This document shows, piece after piece, positions 10,047 to 20,850 of a stretch of DNA of 64,000 nt. Source of the DNA: Neoarius graeffei (taxonomy: Eukaryota; Chordata; Actinopteri; Siluriformes; Ariidae); assembly GCF_027579695.1 (NCBI RefSeq), contig NC_083582.1:30404464-30468463 (forward strand), given 5' to 3'. Within the stretch, counting starts at the first letter, position 1. Each line of letters starts with the position of its first letter. A program made the translations under genes and the position numbers. The notes below the pieces were generated by a model. The model did no database searches. It saw nothing but the letters and a program-made list of their open reading frames with translations, and was not told the origin of the DNA.

Positions 10047-10169
10047 TTATTTACCAGCTGGGATGTCCGTATGGTGAAATACCGTGACTGAGGTCTTGAA
10101 AGTACTCAGTATTCAAGGCCGAGGTCACGGTATTTCACCATATGGACCGACCTTAAGCTGGTAAATAAT
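10047..10169. repeat. 123-bp imperfect palindrome
   Basis: Outer arms TTATTTACCAGCT and AGCTGGTAAATAA, middle arms ATGGTGAAATACCGTGAC and GTCACGGTATTTCACCAT, and an inner part (CTGAGGTCTTGAA... TTCAAGGCCGAG) that also folds on itself. The whole block can form one long hairpin. It is probably the fold-back core of an unnamed MITE; the family is unknown. Confidence 0.85.
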
Positions 10170-10917
10170 CTCATCTCATCTGAGCGCCCGAAAGGGAAAA
10201 CCGAGCCGAGGCGAGCCGCCATTTTGAATCCTCATTCACGGCTGTAATGCAAATTGGTTCGTCCTCAGTATACAAGTGCACTTCCATGGCAGGAAAAAAG
10301 CTAAATTTTGCCACCTATGTAGTCCCCTATTTATACAAAATTGAGTCATTCAGGATTCAGTCATGTTTTTGCTCGGCGTTAGTAAGTTACAGGTTTTTAG
10401 CTTTCTCCTGAAATGTTTTCTTTTATTTCTTCTTCCTCAGGGTAGTAAAACTCGCTTTCACTGTGAAGACTGTCGTTATCGCTATCCATGCTGTAAAATT
10501 AATGCTATTCTCCTGAGAAATGCGAAAATAAATGTTGACAAAAATTGCTACTATGTTTGTTGTTGTTGTGAACGAGCGAGTCGCCAGAGGTCCGTAACTG
10601 GGGTCCGTATCGTGGGATACGGACCCGCTCACCAGCCAATCAGAGCACAGGATTTGATGGAAACCGGACCGCGAAAAAAATAAAATGCATTACTACATTA
10701 CTATTTGAAGATATCCCAATGTTTTGTAGTACTAAGCTAGAGTCTAGAGTGATACTGGAATGAAATGGAAATTATTAAACAAAAAAGCTATAAACAATCA
10801 TTCTGTTCCCAAACTGCAAAAATGATAGCAAGTAAAATATCTTGATATGAGCAAATTTATCTGATTTCTTAGTATCAGATTATTAAAAATCAAAAAGATG
10901 ATTATTCAGCCTGTTTT
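10170..10917. other. Spacer with a small hairpin
   Basis: It holds GC-rich sequence (10190-10225), a 10-bp perfect hairpin (GGTCCGTATC at 10602-10611 and GATACGGACC at 10616-10625), and an open frame at 10363-10683 rich in cysteine (CCCCERAS) that I cannot assign. It may be the right half of the unnamed repeat to its left. Confidence 0.5.
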
Positions 10918-11286
10918 TACAGTGGTGCTTGAAAGTTTGTGAACCCTTTAGAATTGTCTATATTTCTGCATAAATATGACCTAAAACATCATCAGATTTT
11001 CACACAAGTCCTAAAAGTAGATAAAGAGAACCCAGTTAAACAAATGAGACAAAAATATTATACTTGGTCATTTATTTATTGAGGAAAATGATCCAATATT
11101 ACATATCTGTGAGTGGCAAAAGTATGTGAACCTCTAGGATTAGCAGTTCATTTGAAGGTGAAACTAGAGTCAGGTGTTTTCAATCAATGGGATGACAATC
11201 AGGTGTGAGTGGGCACCCTGTTTTATTTAAAGAACAGGGATTTATCAAAGTCTGATCTTCACGACACATGTTTGCGGAAGTGTATC

Positions 11287-12241
11287 ATGGCACGAACAAA
11301 GGAGATTTCTGAGGACCTCAGAAAAAGCGTTGTTGATGCTCATCAGGCTGGAAAAGGTTACAAAACCTTTTCAAGACCATTGTTACCCTCCCCAGGAGTG
11401 GTCGACCAACCAAGATCACTCCAAGAGCAAGGCGTGTAATAGTCGACAAGGTCACAAAGGACCCCAGGGTAACTTCTAAGCAACTGAAGGCCACTCTCAC
11501 ACTGGCTAATGTTCATGAGTCTACCATCAGGAGAACACTGAACAACAATGGTGTGCATGGCAGGGTTGCAAGGAGAAAGCCACTGCTCTCCAAAAAGAAC
11601 ATTGCTGCTCTTCTGCAGTTTGCTAAAGATCACATGGACAAGCCAGAAGGTTATTGGAAAAATGTTTTGTGGACGGATGAGACCAAAATAGAACTTTTTG
11701 GTTTAAATGAGAAGCGTTATTTTGGAAAAAGGAAAACACTGCATTCCAGCATAAGAACCTTATCCCATCTGTGAAACATGGTGGTGGTAGTATCATGGTT
11801 TGGGCCTGTTTTGCTGCATCTGGGCCAGGACGGCTTGCCATCATTGATGGAACAATGAATTCTGAATTATACCAGCGAATTCTAAAGGAAAATGTCAGGA
11901 CATCTGTCCATGAACTGAATCTCAAGAGAAGGTGGGTCATGCAGCAAGACAACAACCCTAAACACACACGTCATTCTACCAAAGAATGGTTAAAGAAGAA
12001 TAAAGTTAATGTTTTGGAATGGCCAAGTCAAAGTCCTGACCTTAATCCAATCGAAATGTTGTGGAAGGACCTGAAGCGAGCAGTTCATGTGAGGAAACCC
12101 ACCAACATCCCAGAGTTGAAGCTGTTCTGTATGGAGGAATGGGCTAAAATTCCTCCAAGCCGGTGTGCAGGACTGATCAACAGTTACCGCAAACGTTTAG
12201 TTGCAGTTATTGCTGCACAAGGGGGTCACACCAGATACTGA
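11287..12241 (+). pseudogene. Tc1 family 1 transposase, broken
   Basis: It starts MARTKEISEDLRKSVVDAHQ like its sisters. After KGYKT about 61 bases are missing, which removes the second DNA-binding helix (the sister block QSTVRQIVYKW) and shifts the frame. A single-base loss near 11725 (ERY-F) shifts it again. The catalytic blocks survive in pieces: WTDETKIELF (first Asp), QQDNNPKH (second Asp), [11 protein letters not shown] (Glu), with the DD34E spacing of Tc1. No active enzyme can be made. The same family's intact copies suggest the damage is recent. Confidence 0.93.
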
Positions 12242-12393
12242 AAGCAAAGGTTCACATACTTTTGCCACTCACAGATATGTAATATTGGATCATTTTCCTC
12301 AATAAATAAATGACCAAGTATAATATTTTTGTCTCATTAGTTTAACTGGGTTCTCTTTATCTACTTTTAGGACTTGTGTGAAAATCTGATGAT

Positions 12394-12573
12394 GTTCTTT
12401 CTTGAAGACAAAAAAAATCTTTGTTGGTCGACCACTCCTGGGGAGGGTAACAATGGTCTTGAATTTCCTCCATTTGTACACAATCTGTCTGACTGTGGAT
12501 TGTTGGAGTCCAAACTCTTCAGAGATGGTTTTGTAACCTTTTTCAGCCTGATGAGCATCAACAGCGCTTTTAT
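12394..12573 (-). repeat. Inverted transposase fragment in a Tc1 arm
   Basis: Within the right arm of the element, 12417-12570 is the reverse complement of the N-terminal transposase region; the - strand reads EKGYKTISEEFGLQQSTVRQ and then TLPRSGRPTKI. It includes the part deleted from this copy's own gene. The left junction carries a 23-base stretch, GTTCTTTCTTGAAGACAAAA plus AAA, that recurs exactly at 12904-12926, outside the element. This looks like filler from a template-switching repair event. Confidence 0.85.
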
Positions 12574-12635
12574 TTATGCAGAAATACGCGTATAGAAAAT
12601 TCTAAAGGGTTCACAAACTTTCAAGCACTACTGTA

Positions 12636-13653
12636 GATGCGTTTGCTCAGTTCAAGTTTTCAGTTTTCTTATTCTACTGGCAAATAATTTTGCTTCTTTC
12701 TAGAGATAAACACTTAAAATTAGAAAAAAAATCTGTCAATAGTACAAGACTATTTCAAGCTTGAAATGAGTAAAAAAAAGTCTAGACATAGGTTATGAAT
12801 ATTATCTTATCATAGGAAATACTAGATAAATGTGACTATATTTCTATCATTTCACTTACTAAGATGTCATTTTTCGCAGGTAATGGTTTTCATTTTTCTT
12901 GACGTTCTTTCTTGAAGACAAAAAAATACAGCTTGCCATGTTACCCAAGAAACTGAGAATCTCCTCTGTCCTGAACACTCTCCCATGGCAGAAAACCTAC
13001 TGACTGTTACACAGTGCAGACACTGGAGTCTCCTTCCATAAGTGTTAATTAAACATCTCACAGAAAACTTCATCAAATCAGCAATGATATTTTTTTCTTT
13101 ATTAAATAACACCACTTTTGTTATTAATTTATTCTTAAGCCAAGATATGTGATATGTCCAAGATCCTTGTGAAGGTCGTTGTGAAGGAGCTGGTATTATA
13201 GAAGCAATAATGCATTAGAACAAGCACAAGGATGTTATAGAAAATGAATAAACAACTTCTGCCCAATCAGGTTTGAGAATTCAACAGCTCTGTGATATAA
13301 AAATTAGTCCACGTCGGCACATCATTTCTATATATTATATAGTCTGTCTGTCTGTTGCCATCTTCACAGTTGAGGGTCGGCGATCCAGGAAGCTATCAAC
13401 TAGCTTCCCTGAATTCTCTTGGGTGATTATAGCACACCAGAAGGACCCAAACCCTCATCTGGTGGCGATATTATATATTATGTCTTCTTTATTAACTACT
13501 CAAGTGGGAAGGTAATCAGTAAAATCTCTTTTTTTCCACAAGAGAGGAACTTCTCATAGCTTTTGAAGCACTGTATTTCATTTTTCTATGCTGAGGTTTG
13601 GCCCTTTTTTAAATAAGTTTTGGTTTTGCCTTTTGATGGAATCGTGTCCTTTT
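12636..13653. other. Spacer between two Tc1 elements
   Basis: AT-rich unique-looking sequence. The only notable item is 12904-12926, the apparent donor of the 23-base filler found at 12394. No gene or element is recognised. Confidence 0.6.
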
Positions 13654-13655
13654 TA

Positions 13656-15260
13656 CAACCCCGATTCCAAAAAAGTTGGGACAAAGGACAAATTGTAAAT
13701 AAAAATGGAAGGCGATGATGTGGAAGTTTCAAAATGCCATATTTTATTCAGAATAGAACATAGATGACATATCAAATGCTTAAACTGAGAAAATGTATCA
13801 TTTAAAGAGAAAAATTGGGTGATTTTAAATTTCATGACAACAACACATCTCAAAAAATTTGGGACAAGACCATGTTTACCACTGTGAGACATCCCCTTTT
13901 CTCTTTACAACAGTCTGTAAACGTCTGGGGACTGAGGAGACAAGTTGCTCAAGTTTAGGGATAGGAATGTTAACCCATTCTTGTCTAATGTAGGATTCTA
14001 GTTGCTCAACTGTCTTAGGTCTTTTTTGTCGTATCTTCCATTTTATGATGCGCCAAATGTTTTCTATGGGTGAAAGATCTGGACTGCAGGCTGGCCAGTT
14101 CAGTACCCGGACCCTTCTTCTACGCAGCCATGATGCTGTAATTGATGCAGTACGTGGTTTGGCATTGTCATGTTGGAAAATGCAAGGTCTTCCCTGAAAG
14201 AGACGTCGTCTGGATGGGAGCATATGTTGCTCTAGAACCTGGATATACCTTTCAGCATTGATGGTGTCTTTCCAGATGTGTAAGCTGCCCATGCCACACG
14301 CACTAATGCAACCCCATACCATCAGAGATGCAGGCTTCTGAACTGAGCACTGATAACAACTTGGGTTGTCCTTCTCCTCTTTAGTCCAAATGACACGGCG
14401 TCCCTGATTTCCATAAAGAACTTCAAATTTTGATTCGTCTGACCACAGAACAGTTTTCCACTTTGCCACAGTCCATTTTAAATGAGCCTTGGCCCAGAGA
14501 AGACGTCTGTGCTTCTGGATCGTGTTTAGATACGGCTTCTTCTTTGAACTATAGAGTTTTAGCTGGCAACGGCGGATGACACGGTGAATTGTGTTCACAG
14601 ATAATGTTCTCTGGAAATATTCCTGAGCCCATTTTGTGATTTCCAGTACAGAAGCATGCCTGTATGTGATGCAGTGCCGTCTAAGGGCCCGAAGATCACG
14701 GCCACCCAGTATGGTTTTCCGGCCTTGACCCTTACGCACAGAGATTCTTCCAGATTCTCTGAATCTTTTGATGATATTATGCACTGTAGATGATGATATG
14801 TTCAAACTCTTTGCAATTTTACACTGTCGAACTCCTTTCTGATATTGCTCCACTATTTGTCGGCGCAGAATTAGGGGGATTGGTGATCCTCTTCCCATCT
14901 TTACTTCTGAGAGCCGCTGCCACTCCAAGATGCTCTTTTTATACCCAGTCATGTTAATGACCTATTGCCAATTGACCTAATGAGTTGCAATTTGGTCCTC
15001 CAGCTGTTCCTTTTTTGTACCTTTAACTTTTCCAGCCTCTTATTGCCCCTCTCCCAACTTTTTTGAGATGTGTTGCTGTCATGAAATTTCAAATGAGCCA
15101 ATATTTGGCATGAAATTTCAAAATGTCTCACTTTCAACATTTGATATGTTGTCTATGTTCTATTGTGAATACAATATCAGTTTTTGAGATTTGTAAATTA
15201 TTGCATTCCGTTTTTATTTACAATTTGTACTTTGTCCCAACTTTTTTGGAATCGGGGTTG
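13656..15260 (-). mobile_element. Tc1 family 2, copy a (full length)
   Basis: Ends CAACCCCGATTCCAAAAAAG and its inverse CTTTTTTGGAATCGGGGTTG, flanked by TA (13654-13655, 15261-15262). At 1605 bp it has the normal size for a complete Tc1 element and carries one uninterrupted transposase frame. Confidence 0.95.
13876..14898 (-). CDS. Tc1 family 2 transposase, intact frame
   Basis: A cut-and-paste DNA transposase that binds the element's terminal inverted repeats and inserts at TA. I chose the ATG at 14898 ([20 protein letters not shown]), which gives 340 residues, the usual Tc1 length; the frame stays open 18 codons upstream. An N-terminal paired-like helix-turn-helix region ([16 protein letters not shown], about residues 31-46) is followed by the GRKT linker. 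The catalytic triad is complete: LWSDESKF, FQHDNAKP and SPDLSPIENIW, with 34 residues between second Asp and Glu. KPRTA in place of the usual KPHTA is the only oddity beside the second Asp. It may still be functional; expression is unknown. Confidence 0.93.
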   Translation of the reverse strand: MGRGSPIPLILRRQIVEQYQKGVRQCKIAKSLNISSSTVHNIIKRFRESGRISVRKGQGRKTILGGRDLRALRRHCITYRHASVLEITKWAQEYFQRTLSVNTIHRVIRRCQLKLYSSKKKPYLNTIQKHRRLLWAKAHLKWTVAKWKTVLWSDESKFEVLYGNQGRRVIWTKEEKDNPSCYQCSVQKPASLMVWGCISACGMGSLHIWKDTINAERYIQVLEQHMLPSRRRLFQGRPCIFQHDNAKPRTASITASWLRRRRVRVLNWPACSPDLSPIENIWRIIKWKIRQKRPKTVEQLESYIRQEWVNIPIPKLEQLVSSVPRRLQTVVKRKGDVSQW

Positions 15261-15262
15261 TA

Positions 15263-17641
15263 GACAGGAAGCCACTATGATCACAGTGAACTCTGAGAAT
15301 GTGAGTGCTGGAAATGGAGCGACCTAATGAACCTAAATGACCTAATGAAAACAATGTGATTAAGCATGAAGAGCAGTAAAAATCACTGTTTGAAGGTCAT
15401 TTTGATATAAAACTCAGATTAACTTTACCTTGTCTCACGATTCTATTGAAGAAAATATGCTGAGTATTCAAATAAATCACTTTAATACACCAAACTTTTG
15501 TTTCGAAAATGTTTCAACTGTCATCTTGTTTTTTCCTGTCTGTGACTCCAGAAAAATAAAAAAGAAGGACGTGGATGCACTCCAACTCCAGGGTGAGAGC
15601 AAGATATGGTAATGGATGTGAGGTTTTGGCTTTGCTTCTCCTTACCACATACCATCAACTCCTCCACTTTCTTTGTAACTCACCAAACACAGCCCTCACA
15701 TTTATAAGAAATTGAACTTTAAGTGACAAAGCAGGTGCGTGGCCGCAGCATTACCAAATAAGAGACATATTTCTGACAATAAGAATATGATATGAAACTA
15801 TGATGATGAAACTTTCCAAAATATCCCTTATGTTTCAGATTACAGCCATTTCAGTTCCTTCTTCCATTGCTGTGGTGGCACAAATAACCAGGGCTGTGAA
15901 TTCCCCTATCCTTTGTTTATGCACTGCCCAAGACCATGTCCATGAGACGTCGACAGTATTTCTTTCGTCTCTGTGAAAAACCCCAAGCCGTATGGAATGT
16001 GCTGATAGCTTTGGTTTTTCAGGCCGCTCTCACGTCTGAACTTCTCTGACCGAGTCATCTGTCCGCCATTCCCGCTTTCCCTTCTGTTTGGATGCCCTTG
16101 TCTCCAAGGTAACGTGCAAAAACACAGATGGTTCTCAAACACAGTCAAAGCATCGCGAGGACATCAAGAGCAGGGCCGATACAAAGCTGCAGAGAAGGGA
16201 GGGGGAGAGAGGCATCTCACTATGCAGGACGCTTTGTCGTGTTAGTAGTGGCGTTAAGATTATTTTCCTAATGTTTGGGTGGCTCTCTGGCAAATCGGAA
16301 AATGTTTTTACACACATCTCAGCTTTGTGTACACGAGAAAAACTTTGAAGATGTCATACATTATGTGTCTTATGAACCCTGCAGATGTTTGCATAAAATC
16401 TAAATCAGAAAAATTCCTTTTCGCTGATAACACTTCTGTGTCGGGGATGCCTAAAGTTGAATTCCAAGGATGTGACTGAAGCATTTCTGTGACTGAAAAT
16501 TCTGCTGCATACTTGATTGCGGAGGGGTGGGGGGATGGGGGCAAGTCTGGCCAGCTAGCAGGACAGTTCACTTAGGTCTACTAAGTAAACGGACCTTGCA
16601 GTGAAGCAAAGTTATTTTCTTTAGCCGTGTGTGAGTGTGTGTGGGGGATTTCTCTAATCATTCTTGCTGAGTGTTGTTGCAGTGCTCAAACACTCGGTCT
16701 TGATGCAAACGTGGCAACTGCCTCTTCCCCCTCCTCTAACGACTCTTCCTCCGCCTTCCACCCCCAACCCTCCTTCCTTTCGTCTTCTCCCACTCCCTCT
16801 CGCTTTCCCAGTGCCAGACCGCCTGGCCCTTGTGGGTAATATGTGTGGCAAAACTGGAAGAGAATATGCTGACAGGCGAGTTGTTGCATATGTTGAGCTT
16901 CAAGATGTGTCCTGCCCTGGTCTGCACTTAAGGTTGAGTTATTCTGCCCTTAATGCACTAGATTACGGAAACTGCCAAGGGGAAATCTGATCTCAGTTCT
17001 CAGGGACATAGTTGAGAATTAAAGGGGGACAGACTCCACAAACGACTTTAGAAAAGTTACTAGAATCCTGGATGTGTTAATTAGACCTGTCAACAAAAGC
17101 TTGTGGATATCTGGAACGTCTTTTCTTGGGCTGTTGTCGAGATACTTCTCTCTTTCTATTTTCTGAGAGAAGGCAACTCAGGCTACTGAAAGACTAAGAT
17201 CTTAAGACAAGCAGGGGTTTTTGGGGTCATACTCATTCCTGAGGCAGGTTATAGTGAGCATCAAGTGGTTAAAATGAGAGATCCTGAGATAAAATTAAAC
17301 TAAGATAAAGTGTGAAACAAACAGTATGTGATACAACGATTCAGCAACTTCGATTCAAGTGGGAGGCAAGAGAATGTAGAGAAAGAACATGGAAATATTT
17401 TGTAATGTAGAACAGATGATGGTCATTGCGTTGGAACCACAAAGGAAGTCTCAGTCGAACCCTGTTGTGCACCACACCTAGAAAACAAAGAGGGGTGGCT
17501 AAAAGAATGCAGCATTTAATAGAAAACAAAGCATACAACCATTTAAAATAGAAGGATAGTGACTTTTTTGCATACTCCACATGATGCAACAAAGGATCTG
17601 GCAATTTGGAGTCCCACAGTAAGAACAACAACAACAACAAC

Positions 17642-17680
<39 letters not shown>

Positions 17681-18117
17681 TGAGGCTGCTCTGCATCAAA
17701 CAGGGACAACCATTACCAGATTAGTTCCCTTCACATGCCATTATCCAGCAGCAAGTCCAGACCGCGGTGGGATCTTTTTTTAAACTTTCTGCTGTTAAAC
17801 AGACATCACAGATTTACCAATCAGCTTCGAGAGAAGTTACTTATCGAAGGGAGGAGTATGAGAGGGAATGAGAAGGAAAGCAGACTTGGCCATCTTGAAA
17901 GGGGGCTTAGACAGAATTTGTGCGTCTAATGTACACTGTACACTACACAAGCTGATCCATGTTTGGTAAAGTTCAAATGATCTGACAGAAAATGTCTCAC
18001 TTTTATCTTGTTTATCAACTGTTCAAAATTAAAGCCTATAAATTAGATGTGTTCAGCACACCCCAGGAAATTTCACCATATCTCATGAAACAAGGATTTA
18101 AAAAAAAAAAATTTCAA
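15263..18117. other. Intergenic, nothing recognised
   Basis: 2.9 kb without a supported gene. It contains a pyrimidine-rich patch (16720-16815) whose open frames in several phases are composition artefacts, and the trinucleotide repeat listed separately. Unrecognised old repeats are possible. Confidence 0.55.
17619..17681. repeat. AAC/AAT trinucleotide microsatellite
   Basis: Repeats of AAC (17623-17643) pass directly into about a dozen AAT repeats (to 17681). The poly-tyrosine, poly-isoleucine and poly-leucine frames here are artefacts of it. Confidence 0.95.
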
Positions 18118-18486
18118 GGGCAGCACGATGGTGTAGTGGTTAGCGCTGTCGCCTCACAGCAAGAAGGTCCGGGTTCGAGCCCCGTGGCCGGCGAGGGCCT
18201 TTCTGTGTGGAGTTTGCATGTTCTCCCCGTGTCCACGTGGGTTTCCTCCGGGTGCTCCGGTTTCCCCCACAGTCCAAAGACATGCAGGTTAGGTTAACTG
18301 GTGACTCTAAATTGAGCGTAGGTGTGAATGTGAGTGTGAATGGTTGTCTGTGTCTATGTGTCAGCCCTGTGATGACCTGGCGACTTGTCCAGGGTGTACC
18401 CCGCCTTTCGCCCGTAGTCAGCTGAGATAGGCTCCAGCTTGCCTGCGACCCTGTAGAAGGATAAAGCGGCTAGAGATAATGAGATG
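18118..18486 (+). mobile_element. SINE family S, copy 4
   Basis: Full-length head (A and B boxes), core and ATAATGAGATGAATGAGA tail. It was inserted beside an A-rich run; no clear target duplication is seen. Confidence 0.9.
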
Positions 18487-19321
18487 AATGAGACATAAGA
18501 ATAAAATAACATTTGGAAACGTATTACCCTGGACAGGAGAAATAGGGCCTGCAGGTGTTGAGTGCAGAAATGTTCAGCTTATGTTTGCAGAATGTTAATT
18601 GATGTTTACTGACACAAGCAGTTATCCAGTTCTGCTTGCCAAAGATTGCTGGGTGCATGAGCCCAAAACATTTACAGACATTTGATGTTCTAAACAGCAA
18701 CTGTATATACAGAGGAAATGTCCATTTTGCTCCATTTTAGAAAAACAAGTGTGTTCTTTTTATCCAGACTTACTGCAGATGTGTTGCTGGCGCTTAATAT
18801 GAGGTTGGTCGAAGGTAGATTATGAATGTCTGTTCTTTTTCAGGTGAGACATCCTGGTCATATGGACACAACAGAAGTGTTAAGAGGATTTTTAACGACA
18901 GCAGCTCATTTAACCTATAAGGCTCAAGCCATAATCATTTCTGCTTTTTTTTTTCCCCCCATGGTCTTACTCACCAACAGCTGTGACCTCAAAACCCATT
19001 TTTGTCTTTCTGCTTGGAACAGCCTGCTTTTACCGTAAATCCCCTCAGACAAAAAGATGATTGCCTCATGAAGTAATAGCAATGAGAAACCTGGTGAATT
19101 TTTATAGGCTGGTGCTTTCAATCGAGCAAATGCACCCAGAACAAACGAAACAAACATGTTGGCTCACCAACTCCAAGAAATGCAAAAGTTGTCCAAGAGC
19201 ATGGGTGGAGAAAATGGTCAGAATTTCCAGAGAGGAAACTGAGCAATTCAGTCCGAGGGTGTAGAGTTGTTGTTGGTTTTTTAAGCTGCCTTACTCTGCC
19301 ACTGATTTGATCATCTTTGCT

Positions 19322-19389
<68 letters not shown>

Positions 19390-20377
19390 CTGATGTTTCA
19401 TTCCCTAAATAAAGTACCGTATCTTCTACCAAGAAGCAGGCATTACTAAAATACATTGCGCTGTGCCTCTTTCATTTCCAGATATGTCATTTTTTTCTCT
19501 CTTTCTCTTTCCACTGAGCTACTGTGCACAGGAAAGAGCACACTTAGCTCCTTGTTACGGGATATCAATAGATGCTTTTTCCCTCAAACCTCCAGCTCCC
19601 AGACTGTTTGCTCAGAGCTTGGGAGCTGCATAAAGTTGGCGCAGAGGTCAGTGAATGTGTTATTAATGCTTATTTCTGTTAGTAGCCTTTCGCTTTTGGA
19701 CTTCTGACTAGAGGTTTTCTCTTAGCTGTCATCTTCTTCCTCACTTTTTGCCCTCTTCTGGCCCTGACTGGACTGCCTAGTCAAGCAGATTCTAACCTCA
19801 GGCCTCCTTCCTCTTACCAAAGCTGAACCACACTAGCCCAAATGTGAACAAATCTGCCATATGAAGTGATGTTGATTAAGTGATATTTAGTTTGGGACAG
19901 AACCACAAGCTGCAATCACAGAGCACCAGGGTCCAGCACAATTTGGTAATTTCATACCTGATTCAGTGGAGTGGAGTTGGATTGTAGAACCTCTTATCTT
20001 ACCACTAAGAGTTTTCCGAAGTAACAGGGTTTTTTTTTTTCCTTAAAACAGCCGAAAGGAACTTTTACTTAGGGTCAGAGGAAGGGTGGAGTTGACCACG
20101 GTGGTATGGATGAGGGAGCATTTAATAAATGAATCGTCCGTATGCCATCCCTAAAATGTCATATTACAATAGCAGTGTTATATGACAGTAAAAAATGCAA
20201 AGAAAGTGTGGCTGAGTTCATACATGAAAAAAATCTAAATGCAAATGTAAATCAGGATACGTAACACTGTTTGCTAATGAGAACAGTTTAATTTAACTAC
20301 AGTATTGTATTAACTACAGCTCCTTTATCCAGCAAACTAAAGCCGATGGCTTTGTAATTTGTGAGCATATAGATATA
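18487..20377. other. Intergenic, nothing recognised
   Basis: 1.9 kb with no supported gene. A TA microsatellite is listed separately. About 20050-20150 is a diverged relative of 29830-29920 (both contain ACTTTTAC, GTTGACC and TTGATAAATGAAT-like blocks), so it is probably part of an unnamed dispersed repeat. Confidence 0.5.
19327..19384. repeat. TA microsatellite
   Basis: About 29 uninterrupted TA repeats; the YIYIYI frame across it is an artefact. Confidence 0.97.
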
Positions 20378-20713
20378 CTGTACCAGTCAAAAGTTTGGAC
20401 ACACCTACTTGTTCAATGTTTTTTCTTTATTTTTATTCATTAAAAGTCACTTCATGTCTTAAAGTAATGATGGATGTCGTTTCTCTTTACTAAGTTGAGC
20501 GGTTCTTGACATAACATGGATTACTACAGTTGCGGAATAGGGCTGTTTACTGTATTGTTATTATTTACTATTTATTGTTTGATCTCAAACACATTAAGAA
20601 GGCAAGAAATTCCACTATCTTTTGACGAGGTACACACGTTAATTGAAAAGCATTCCAGGTGACTACCTCATGAAGCTGGTTAAGATAATGCCAGTAGTGT
20701 GCAAAGCATCATC
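20378..20713 (+). mobile_element. Tc1-type remnant A2, truncated
   Basis: Starts CTGTACCAGTCAAAAGTTTG and follows remnant A1 (6530-8613) without its two insertions, ending abruptly near AAAGCATCATCAA. It is useful as the empty-site reference: AAACACATTAAGAAGGC at 20590 is unbroken here. Confidence 0.85.
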
Positions 20714-20850
20714 AATATTTCAAGCCTTTTTTTTGTTTTAATTTTGATGACCACGATGGTTTCAGTGCTGCTCAGACACCACTATCAAGAGAGTGTTCAT
20801 AAGCTAAGTCAATGTCAAAACATATAAAAATAGATTAGCTTAATGCTAAA

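Larger units (their letters stand above)
10920..12633 (+). mobile_element. Tc1 family 1, copy a (defective)
   Basis: Ends CAGTGGTGCTTGAAAGTTTG and its inverse, flanked by TA (10918-10919 and 12634-12635). It carries a damaged transposase gene and, in its right arm, an inverted stray piece of transposase sequence (12394-12573) that the other copies lack. Sister copies with whole frames lie at 27206-28811 and 42739-44353. Confidence 0.95.

Noticed and set aside
10363-10683. Cysteine-rich 106-codon frame
   Set aside because: Begins in intergenic sequence, crosses a hairpin (10602-10625), and matches nothing I know; probably repeat-derived.
16627-16990. Overlapping frames rich in Ser/Pro or Gly/Glu/Arg
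   Set aside because: They reflect one pyrimidine-rich patch read in several phases on both strands; no splice context or known protein.
17499-17783. Frames with poly-Leu, poly-Tyr/Cys and poly-Ile
   Set aside because: They are all translations of the AAC/AAT microsatellite at 17619-17681.
19118-19456. Frame with YIYIYI repeats
   Set aside because: Translation of the TA microsatellite at 19327-19384.
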